From the NCBI GenBank assembly GCA_032358255.1, contig JAULBX010025663.1, forward strand, positions 1 through 57,783: DNA of 57,783 nt. Direction: 5' to 3'. Position numbers and translations under genes: made by a program. Below the pieces are notes generated by a model. It was not told the DNA's origin and did no database searches. It was given only the letters and a program-made list of their open reading frames with translations. This DNA comes from Heterotrichella gracilis (lineage: Eukaryota > Sar > Xanthophyceae > Tribonematales > Xanthonemataceae). How positions within the stretch are numbered: the stretch's first letter is position 1; each line of letters begins with the position of its first letter. Positions 45,521 to 55,200 of this stretch are shown piece by piece.

Positions 45521-47358
45521 CCTGTTGGTTTCCTCCGCCTTGCTTGTTCATTGCCAAAGTTTCTGAGGGGGAAGGAGCTGCGCGTTCCATCAGCGGGGTG
45601 GGGAGGGCGACTGGGAGGAGGGGATTGCGCCCAACCACCATGGCATGGCGCGCCGCTGGGCCTTGTCGTGCTGCAGCTGGGATTGTGGGCAGAGCTGCTG
45701 AGTTGGTGTGGGGGCTATGGCTGTTAAACTGGCCTGGTAAAACAATATAACCAGTGGCCTCTCAGTACAGCCCTGCCTGGCGCCGTTTGTAGAAAGGCTG
45801 CTGCTATCGGTGTGGCCTGGTTGGTGTGTGTTGGTTGTGTCTATGACCTATGGCTGTCCGACTGGCCTGGCCTGGTCTAGTAAGAGGCTCTTTCCCTGGT
45901 GAGTATTCTGCTGGCTACGTATCGCTGTCTTGCCAGACCCTAACCAAGTGGCTGACCAAGCAAGTGCCCCGGGCCTAGCCCAGCCTGTCTTGGTGATGGC
46001 TATGGCTGTGGCTGTCACAGGAAAGGCACTGTCCCATCACCTAGAGGGCGAGGGTGCTGTGCCATGATGTGGTCTGCATACCCACACCTCCCTTGGTGCA
46101 ACCCTGCACCCCCGTGGTTGAGGTGCAGCTGGGCCTTGTGCCCTTCAGGTGACTACTGCAGTGGTTCTGATCAGCGCAGCGCAAGGCGAGCAGCCCTCCA
46201 GTCAGTGCTCAAACTGCACAGCTGGCACTGCTGTAAGCACCCCCCTCTGGTGTGGCTAGCAGTTTCCCCCCACAGGCGCTACCCATCCATCCCTGCAGCA
46301 GTGGAAAAGCATGGGGTGGTGACTGGTCAAGGGGGAGGACCCAAGACCTGAGTTTTGGGAAGGACTGGAGAGCGACCAGTCTCTCCACACCCTAGGGTTG
46401 CGTGCGATGCAGGAGGGTTGACTCAGCAGGGGGGAAGGGTGGGGGTTCGGTTCGATTGGCGCGTGCAGACTGGAACGGTATGCATGCATTGGACCCACGT
46501 GTGCATCGGCCCCAGACGAACCTCCGTTGGATACCTGCGTTTTCGAGGCGCAAACAGACCTGGGGGGATGCAATTCTGTCCCAACGTGCGTTTGAAGGCC
46601 TATCACAGCTGTGCCAACCATGCACGAGGCGACCCGGCGACTGTGTCAACATCACCCAGGCCTGCCCAGAAGAAAACGTTGAACCCGTCGGCCCAGTGCC
46701 CCATACACTGTGGGTGTGGGCTGTGCAGAGGAGGCAACGGCCTAGTCAATCATACGGGAAAGAGAATGCCTTGCAGCCACATATTCGAAGGCAGGTACAC
46801 AGCGAGCAGAGCCGTTTTGGCGCGCACCCACCTCGTAGTGCACGCCCCGCTCCCCGTGGCACAGTATGTATTTTTGTTCGCCTGATGGGTCGCACAGCAG
46901 TAGTTTGGGTTGGGGAAGGTCGCTGCGATGCGCGAGCTTCGTGCCTGAAAAGCGAGCTTTCAAACTTGTTTGCCTGGCGCATGCATCCCCAATTCTGTGT
47001 AATACTTAAACCAGAATCGAGGAGGAAAGGGTGACTCGCATCGCCGGCAAAAAGCCTCGTTCTTCCTTGCCAAGAAACAAGCAGCTACCCATGAGCTGCA
47101 ACTACCCATCAATTAAGCGTTATAGGACCTTGCAAGCAAAGGTTTTGGCAAGGGGTTTAAATCATGGGCCAACATGGGTATGCATGCATGCATAACGGAC
47201 CCAAACACGTCCTCGTCTTCTTTAACAGGCTATCAAAGGCGTTATCTTTGTGACGATGGTACAGTGCTATCCCACTGGCTCCGTGTTTCACCCGTTGTGG
47301 CTCTTGTCTCCTTTGATGGGTCGGTAGTGTGCTGGATTTATTGCTGCTTGCTGAAAGC
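45521..47358. promoter_or_regulatory. Divergent 5' region: receptor kinase and 47359 gene
   Basis: Gene starts face away on both sides. No exon with convincing splice sites was found, although open frames of 90-210 codons exist. The part at about 46930-47150 is homologous to 50445-50670. Confidence 0.35.
46930..47150 (+). repeat. Segmental repeat, copy 1 (5' of the 47359 gene)
   Basis: Shares with 50445-50670 the blocks GTGCCTGAAA, AAGCGAGCTTT, TTGCCTGG, CAGAATCGAGGAGGAAAGGG, CAAGAAACAAGC and ATCAATTAAGCGTT/ATCAATAAGGCGTT, in order. It lies 200-430 bp upstream of an ATG. It could be a shared promoter region or a dispersed repeat. Confidence 0.65.
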
Positions 47359-49000
47359 ATGGCGGATAGGAACGCCCAACCGTCTGCCGAAGCTATTGCA
47401 GCATTGAAGGAGGCTGTGCGCCGGCGTGTGACTTCAAACCAGTTTTCGCAGTTCAGCAAGGATGACTTCGAGCTCCTGTGCAGGGCAGGTTACCGTGATG
47501 CCGTGGATCTGCTGGCTGCGTCAAACGAATTGCTACGTATAATAGCCTGCTGCCCGTGCTGGCGGACTTCCTGACGCCCTCGCCAGGTGTGTATTCACGT
47601 GCCTAGGAGGGTCTATCCAGGACGGAGGAGACATCTGTGCCCATCTGTGTGTGTACTCCACAGATGTAGGAGAGTGAGCCACAACAGCCATGCTACCCAC
47701 CTGTTCAGGGGTCCTGCCCACTGCGCCCTCCACTGTAGCTTTTCCTCAGGCTATGCACTTGCTGCATGCAGTGAACCTGCGGGTATTCCATCCTGCTGCG
47801 CGTGCTTTGATCCAGTGGGCTTCTGTTGTGCTGGTAACCCTTCAGGTAGCTGGCAGGGCACGTTAAGGGTTTAGGGTTTAATATCAGGCCCATTTAGGGT
47901 TTAAGGATTAGGCACGCTGCTGCACCACCAACACCTAGTCCCCTGTACCAACCCCTTCACCTTGCACCTGCTTGTTCCTTTTGCCACAGCAGAGGCTGCT
48001 GCCTTCTTGAAGGTGAAAGAGTGGTTGGAGGACCCAATAAACGTGTTTTGCGGCCAATTAGAGCAACACCAGCAGCTGGGCAATGCACCTACCATCTGCG
48101 AGCCACTTAGTGGCATCGGTGGAACCGATTCAAACAGGGGCGAGCCATGTGAAGCAGCCAGCCTCGGGGATGTGTCTTGGCCTTCTCGGGATAGCCTTGG
48201 GGATAGGCAGCTGGCAGGTAGGGGACAACCCCACTTCACAACAGAAGTTAAGGGCCGTGCTGCCTATTTTATGAAACCTGCACCGCACCAGACAATCTGC
48301 AGACAATCTCTGCAAGTGGGGAGGTTGTTGTGACGTCATCCTCACTGGTATAGACGCTTTAGTCCTACATGCGGGTATGGGCTTGTTTTTGTTTGTGCAG
48401 GTGACACGAATGTGAAGAGAGGGGAGGAGGCGCTGAAGAGGTTGATGAAATTCATGAGAAGAGATATGGATGACTCTGTCCCCACTGAAATCACGGGTGC
48501 CACATCAGTGTTTGAGGAGGGCCTGGGAGACCGCGCGACGACCTCCCTCAGGTGCGATACCTGAGAAAATGACGGCTGCATTTGTGGTGTCTTGAGCGCT
48601 TCATGTTGTCGGGCGGATGCACTGCTCTTGCTATACGCACGAGCACATGCCATGGCAGCACGTGAGAGCATACCCAACGCGCCTATTCAAGGACAGGCTG
48701 CGTAGGAAACTATCTATTTCTTTGTTTCTTCATCCCCACGCAGTTCCCCAGCAAGACAGGGACATGTGGGGGGCCAGGGCACAGGAATAACAGGAAACGG
48801 GGCAGGGACAGTAGGGACAGTGGGGGCGGTGTCCACTCAGGGCAGCCAGCCGCCATGGTTTAGGGGTTTGGGGCAAACCCTAAAAGTCAGGGACACGTGC
48901 GGGGACAGGGGCACAGGAGACGGGACAGGGAGTGTTGCAGTGTCCACTGAGTTTTCTGTGTTTTGCGCCACGCGATCAATCGAGTATGCAGACTGTGTAC
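47359..49000 (+). CDS. Unidentified multi-exon protein
   Basis: Exon 1 starts at ATG 47359 (MADRNAQPSAEAIAALKEAV) with a helical FSKDDFELLCRAGYRDAVDL segment. The next coding block (LLPVLADFLTPSP, to 47585) lies in another frame only a few bases further on, so either an indel or a very short intron lies near 47535. Exon 47990-48217 (CACAG acceptor, GTAGGG donor) and exon 48401-48551 (GTGCAG, GTGCGA; RGEEALKRLMKFMRRDMDD) follow with matching phases. Another begins at 48744. I do not recognise the family; the first two blocks look like short helical modules ending in DxLxPS, which recur in the decayed relative at 50126-50310. The 3' end is unresolved because a foldback lies at 49003. Confidence 0.45.
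48672..48704 (-). repeat. Short dispersed repeat, copy C (inverted)
   Basis: The reverse complement TACGCAGCCTGTCCTTGAAT, continuing AGGCGCGTTGGGT, matches copies A and B. It lies in an intron of the 47359 gene. Confidence 0.6.
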
Positions 49001-49002
49001 CA

Positions 49003-49180
49003 TATCAATACATATGTAACGAGAATTCCAACTCCCGTTTTTGCTGACAGATACACTGGTTTCAGGCCTGGTTTGCGACTCAGAGGTCTCTAGTAGGAAT
49101 CCGCTCTGAAACCAACATAACAGTCAGCGATGAGGGTGTGTTGGAGTGGGAATTCTCGTAACATAAGTACCGATATGTTA
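49003..49180. mobile_element. Foldback MITE-like element
   Basis: The ends CATATCAATACATATGTAACGAGAATTCCAACTCC and GGAGTGGGAATTCTCGTAAC..GATATG are inverted copies. An inner pair (CTGACAG..GGTTTCAG and CTCTGAAACC..CAGTCAG) extends the symmetry. Most of the 178 bp is therefore one imperfect palindrome with no coding capacity. Confidence 0.7.
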
Positions 49181-50125
49181 CAATCTGCTTCAGTGATGCA
49201 GCGGGTGTGCCACGAGGCGTCGTCAAGGTGAGTGTCATGAGTTCAATTGTGTGGGGGTGGGGGGAAGAGGGAGGGGTAATGGGATTCATGTGAGTGTGAT
49301 TGTGCGGGGTTGGGGGTATGGGGTATTGGGTGCATGTGAAGTTAATTTTGTGGGGGTGGAGGAAGCGTGAGGGGGTATGGGATGCATATGGGGTTGCATG
49401 CGGTCATGATGCCATGTGGTTTAAAACCCTCTGCTATCCACACTGCAGCCCTCACCCTTAAAAACGTGCAAGAGGTGTACCGAGTAAAGCCCTTGACTGA
49501 TTTATGCCTTAATGGCTGGCTTTTACATTCCCTGCTAACTAAATATATAATGATACTCCCCTGGGTCCCATGATGAACTGCTGCCATGCTGATATATGCT
49601 GAACGCACAGAGTGCCGACCACCATCTTCAAGTCTGATTTTGGTTAAGAACAAATGTAACAACGGGTAATTGGATCCTGCAATTACACCAAGTACCCCCT
49701 CCCTTGCAGGCGCTGGCACCCGACCTCAAGCGCCTGTATTCCGTGGTGGGGTTTGCCCCACCATTTTTGCATTACCTGTGATCATGTCCATCTAAGCCTT
49801 TTTGTTCATATAGGTACCCTTTACAGTGCGTGGCGCGGTGATATGCAGCGGGCCGGGGGCGATGGCAGGTGGATGAACGGTGCAGGCTGTAGGTAGCAAT
49901 ACATGGAGTTTGTGCTGGTGGAAGGGGATTCACCACCACGTGCATTCACCACATGTACAGCAGGCGCAACAGGGAGGAGGGAGGGGGACGGGGCCACTGT
50001 GCTGCACATGTGCCAGACATGTGGGAGCTTCAGAAGTGTGCAGATTGCCACAGTGTGCGGCGCGTTCACATGCACCTGGCTGGGGCCAATGGTAGAGAAA
50101 CAGCGCATGCATTTTGCCTCCACAG
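49181..50125 (+). other. Possible further exons of the 47359 gene, unresolved
   Basis: Short acceptor/donor-bounded segments occur at 49194-49228 (..GVPRGVVK then GTGAGT) and 49710-49745 (ALAPDLKRLYSV then GTGGGG). An open stretch at 49903-50125 encodes a Cys-rich segment (LHMCQTCGSF). I could not join them in phase with confidence. Confidence 0.3.
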
Positions 50126-50310
50126 GAGCTTGAAGTTCTGCTTGCCAAGCGTCAAAGACTGTCTTTCTCTAGTACCGTGGTGCCGAGGATCTTCAGGAGG
50201 CATCAAAAGACATGCTCATTGGCGTGGATAATTAATTGTTTTTTTATTTTTTTGCCCATTGCCATAGACCTGCCTGGCGCGCTGGTGGACTATCTGAAAC
50301 CCTCGCAAGG
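50126..50310 (+). pseudogene. Decayed relative of the 47359 gene's first exons
   Basis: A CACAG acceptor opens ELEVLLAKRQRLSFSS, continued in another frame by AEDLQEASKDMLIGV. A CATAG acceptor at 50265-50267 then opens LPGALVDYLKPSQ, ending at a GTGTGT donor. The second block and its flank (TACTCACGTGCCTAGGAGGG) match 47545-47620. Frame breaks suggest decay; an unusual active gene cannot be excluded. Confidence 0.4.
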
Positions 50311-50444
50311 GTGTGTACTCACGTGCCTAGGAGGGAGCTAGCCAGGGGACTTAGGCATGGACTAGGAAAACCATAGATGTGTGGAGAAACGCCTGGTGGA
50401 TTCAATAGCTGTGTTTGGGTTTTGGAAGTTAGCTGCGTCAAGCA

Positions 50445-50670
50445 ACGCGTGAGCTTTGGTGCCTGAAACTTACAGTGAAAGCGAGCTTTTTGCCTGGTGC
50501 ATCACTGGGTCGCCTATGTGTAATACATGAAGCAGAATCGAGGAGGAAAGGGCGACTCGCCTCGTCGCAAAAACTTGCAAAAATACATCCGCCGCTTCGC
50601 ACTGTTGTACTTCTTTCACAAGAAACAAGCGGCGTTGCAGCTATTCATCAATAAGGCGTTGGTAAAGCCG
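50445..50670 (+). repeat. Segmental repeat, copy 2
   Basis: Homologous to 46930-47150 (shared CAGAATCGAGGAGGAAAGGG and CAAGAAACAAGC blocks). It lies after the decayed relative and about 1.6 kb before the RWP-RK gene. Confidence 0.65.
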
Positions 50671-52207
50671 GGCCTTTGCACGCAGCCGTAGGCTTGTTTT
50701 CGACGGAAGGACGTCGCTCCAAGCCTCGATCTCTTACCCCTGGAAGGTACGCGCAAGTGTCCACAGCGTGTGCACTGCCCATGAACGATCATTACGGGGT
50801 TTTGGGGGTTTCCGTTGCTTCCCGAGCCTCAAGCGCACGGTAGTTACTGCGGAACACCAGAGTATGGTAGAGCTAGGACGTCCCGCTGTCTGGTATATGT
50901 CTGCGAAAGCTGTGCGCAACGTATCCTGGGCATGCACACCATCCCCCCGCCCCAAGGGGTTAGGCTCAAGCTAGGCGTAACGTGACGCGCCTTCGCACAG
51001 CCCCGGACCCGTGTATGCTTGCGAGTTACTGCCTGTGTCGCCCGATCCGAGCCGCACGCATACGCATACGTATACGGTGGGCCCCGGTAGTAGTGGCTGC
51101 TCACAAGGCACTGGGTGGCCAGGGGGGCAGGGTTCGAAGCACCTGTTGAGTGAACGCGAATCATGCCCAGCCTGTTGCACTGCGCAGCGTTCAACCCATA
51201 GCCATCTTATGAGCTTTTTCGCCTCCTTTTTCCCGTGCAAACGCGCTCACGTTTTCCTTGACACGCTCTTTCTTTTCCTTGGCCACCAGCGGCACTCATG
51301 ACGTCACAACCACATGCTTACACCAACCAGGCACTTGCATCACACAGCCTTGGCCGCCGATCGCGTGATGCCAGCCCCAAGTATCCCACCCCCCATCCAG
51401 TATTGGAAATATCCTGCACTTTTTCCACCCACATCCTGAGCTCCCACCCTTGGTAGCTGCTTTAACCCTGCCAGGCAGCCATATGAGTCGGCAAGCATGG
51501 CTGGTTCTACCCTGTGGCACCACACCATATGCATGGTACCCGGGAAAGTAGCGGGGCTGCACTGCCTATACTGTATGAGAACCCTGCAAGATGCGGCATA
51601 TGCATGCTGGGGTGGATGAATTAGGGTTGCATGGTCGCACCCCAAACCCTTAAGCATAAACATACCCTTGTGCTCCTTACAGTGCCTGGTTGTGGTAGCT
51701 TTTGGCCACTCCGGAGGGTGCTAGGCTTGTACGCACTGCAAAACAGCCGTGGCGTCCTATGTACCACATCCGAGCAAGGAGTTAATGAAGTGCGTCCGTT
51801 CCTTCTTTTTATCCCTTGAGATGTTGACCAGCCCGCCTCCACTGTGTTTTCCACAGGCAAACCCCAGCATTTGAAGCCACCTCCCACGCACCCGAGGCCG
51901 CTGCAAACCCTACACTAACCCTAAACAAGGCCAGCCAACACTGGGGACGCTAGGGTTCAAGCTAGGGTCTGCAGACACCCTACCAGCAGCCAGCAGCCTG
52001 CCACCTGGCAGCAACCACCAGCGGTCCTTCTGGGAATCCCCACCCTATCGCTAGTGGCAGCACACACTAGCAGGCTCCCACTGGAATTTGATTTTGGGAC
52101 AGGACTCCCCACGTGACCTCCACATTTTACTGGCTGCAACCCTGGTGGCGTACACCCCTTGGCAGCAGCAGCAGCGGCGCCCCGATGCCCTCCCCTCCCC
52201 TTGCGGC
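50671..52207. promoter_or_regulatory. 5' region of the RWP-RK gene
   Basis: No exon is supported with certainty. An acceptor-preceded open stretch at 51681-51819 (CTTACAG, LRRVLGLYALQN) may be a stray exon. Telomere-type tracts appear from about 51905. A promoter is presumed to lie here. Confidence 0.35.
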
Positions 52208-55200
52208 ATGAGCCTGCTCCAATTGGTGGACATTGCCCTTGGTGAGGAGTCAGGGGGGAGCGACTCGACGCTCATGCAGGTGGGGAGGTGTCCTAGTGTT
52301 GTAATTTGCCTTGTTAGGGTTTTGCGTCTTAGGGTCTAGGGGTGCTGGTGGGGAGCGACTGGACGCTCATGCAGGTGGGATGATTTCCCTAGTGCTGCAG
52401 TTTGCCCTGTTAGGGTTCAGAATCGTAGGGTCTAGGGGTGCAGGTGGGGCGGCGACTCGACGCCTATGCAGGTGGGACGTTTCTAATACTGGGCTCTTAC
52501 CTGCACTTGACCACATGAACACAGAGGAGTGGCCCCTTCTTTTTCCAAGCAGCATCGCTGTCTTGTAGCTGGTATTTAGAAAGGGTGTTCAGGGCTTAGG
52601 GGTTGCAAGTGTGCTACCTTGGGGCAGTACCTTGCACCAACTTCCTTTGAGTCTACTTGTATTACATTGGTCGTTGCATATGCATGTATGATGGCCTGTC
52701 AACACAATCACTTAAATCCTCGCAACTAAATATATGTTTGGTTCTTTTCCGGTCACGCAGGGAGGGACTTCGGCCCCAGGGCCAGGCGAAACCCTGCTCC
52801 CCGACGTGGACCTCATGCAGGCCCAAACCCTATCAGGGTGTGCAAACCCCAACAATGCCCTAGGCCAGCGGGGAGACCCCAATGACGATGACCTGTTCAG
52901 CTTGGCCCACATGCCGCTGGAGCCGGCTTCCCACGGTTTCACCCGATTTACCTCTCTCCCCTCAGGTAAGTAAGACATAAACCCTAAACCCTATATAGCA
53001 CTGGGCAGTTTTAGTTCCTAGACTCTAATTGTAGGTCTTAAATGGGTGATGTCCAACCCAGTATGGTGTCCAAATTGTGTCTCAATCTAGGTACTTGGCT
53101 TGGCCACCAATCTAGAAGGGCACTCACGTTCCAAAAGATGCGAAGGTACAAGTAGAAGTTGCAATTATGACTGCTAACCTGACTGTACTGCTGGATTGCA
53201 CGTAACAGACTCACCAACCTCTCTCCCCTCCAATCAGACCTCCTGTGCTCCACCACCGGCTTTTTCCAAGCCACTGACGAGTGCCTCGCCGCGCGCACAG
53301 CCAACCCCATGCCCACACACCCCCACCACCAGCAGCAGCACTTCGCCACCTTACAGCGCGCAAATTCCCTGGGCGCCCCCCCCGCGCACCCCACCAACCC
53401 CTCTCTCCCCCTTGGGTACGCCTCCCAGCCCAGCCCCACCCACCAGCAGCACAGCAACCCCTCCTCATCCGGAGGGGGAGTGGATCACAATTATGGGATG
53501 GTGCGGTTTTCCTCGCTCCCGCCTGAGTTGGATGGGCTGACGCAGTTGGTGCACCCCGGGGGTGGGCTCGGTCCCCAGTTGCTGGATGACGGCATGGGGA
53601 TTGGGGGCGGGGATGACGACCTGGGGATGCAGCCGGTGCAGCGACAGGTGAGCGGTGGAATCTTATGAGTTTTTCTTACCAATCGCATCACCCTGACAAT
53701 GCACTCCATCCATGAATTTTGCCATCCCCATTCACTCTCCTATCCCACCATTCCACTTCACGCCCCACAAAACCCTCCAAAACCTAACCCCCACCTTTTC
53801 CATGAACCCCCTAAACCCTGAATGCAAACCCTCTAAACCCTGAATTTAAACTCTGAATTCAAACCCTCTCAACCCTGAATCCGAATCCTTACCACCCCTT
53901 CCCTGGTCTGCAGAACTCCATCGCCCTCTCGCAAGACACCTCCGCCTCCACCTTTTCCATGAACTCCCTGGAAGCCGCGGGGGCCCTCTATCGCCTCTCC
54001 GAACCCCAAACCCGCGAGGACGGCTTTGAAACCCTAAACCCTAACCCCCTGGCCACCACGCTCACCAGCAGCCACAACCCCAAGGGGGCAACCGTCAATT
54101 CCCGCAAGGGGGAGTCGACAGGGGGGGAAATGGATGCGGGGGCGCTGGCGGTGCACCAGCGGCTGCAGCAGCTAAGGGACGCCTCCCATGGGGCGGTGGG
54201 GGTTGGTGGGGGGGGTGGGGGGGGTGGGGGGGGTCAGCCCCGTCGGCAGAGTTCGAGCGACAGTGGGGGGCATATGAATGATTTGGCGCAGCTGGCGGAG
54301 GAGCAGCAGGGGCACATGCGCAGGTAACCCTAAAACCCTAATAATATAATGCCCTAGACCCTAAACCCTGCTGCCTAAGAGTGGTAGTAGGTGCATGAAT
54401 GACCTTGCACAGCTGGCGGAGCAGCAACAGGGGCACGTGCGCAGGTAGGCTTAAAAACTAATACCCTGCATTTTTCAGAGAAATGCATGGTTCCCTGTTC
54501 AGTGTACCTTTGGCTTGTGCCACTGGTGGCGAGCCTTGCAGCTGAAAGTCACTGCATTTCTATGCTGACAAGTTGTGTTATGGGGCTGGCATGGGAACGG
54601 CCTGAAACTCCATTTCTCTGCCCCCCCTCCCCTCCTCTCTCTCTCTTCTCTAGTACCTGCTTCAAAAGCGCTTAACTAAACCCCTGATTTAATCTTCCCT
54701 GTGCCTTTGCCTCCCCCCTCAGGTATGCGATGGCGCATGAGGCGGCATCCCAACACCACTCGGGGGCGCCGTACCACTCGGCCGCGCCGCACCACCCCAC
54801 GTACCACATGCCGCCGCAGCACTGGGGCGCGTGGGAGGACATGCAGGGCCACATGGGGGGCCACATGCACCACCCCGCCATGGCACACATGTACGCGCCG
54901 CACCCGCACCCGCACCAGTACCACCACCCGCACATGCGCCCGGACCCCTACTTGCAGCCCGGGGGCGGCGGAGGTCCTCGCGGCGGCTACATGCCGCGGT
55001 ACCCGGGCGGCATGGCGGGCGGGTACGGCATGCCGCACTACCCGCCCGGGCCCGGCTACATGCATATGGACCCCGGCGGCGGGGGGCATGAGCCCATGCC
55101 GCCGCGGCGCAACCACGACCTGTACCCGACGGCGGTGCCGGTGGGCGCGGGAAACAGCCAGCGCGCCACCTGGCACTACCTCCAGAGCCTGCGGGCGCAG

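Noticed and set aside
46402-47034. 210-codon plus-strand open frame as a gene
   Set aside because: Composition is not coding-like, the end overlaps the segmental repeat at 46930, and no family is recognisable; kept only as part of the spacer.
49078-49161. Exon reading ..ETNITVSDEGVLEWEFS
   Set aside because: The stretch lies inside the 49003-49180 palindrome, so its openness is better explained by the foldback element.
51120-51150. GGTTCGAA motif as a tRNA T-loop
   Set aside because: No matching acceptor, D or anticodon stems could be folded around it; the same applies to GTTCGAA near 9666 and 307.
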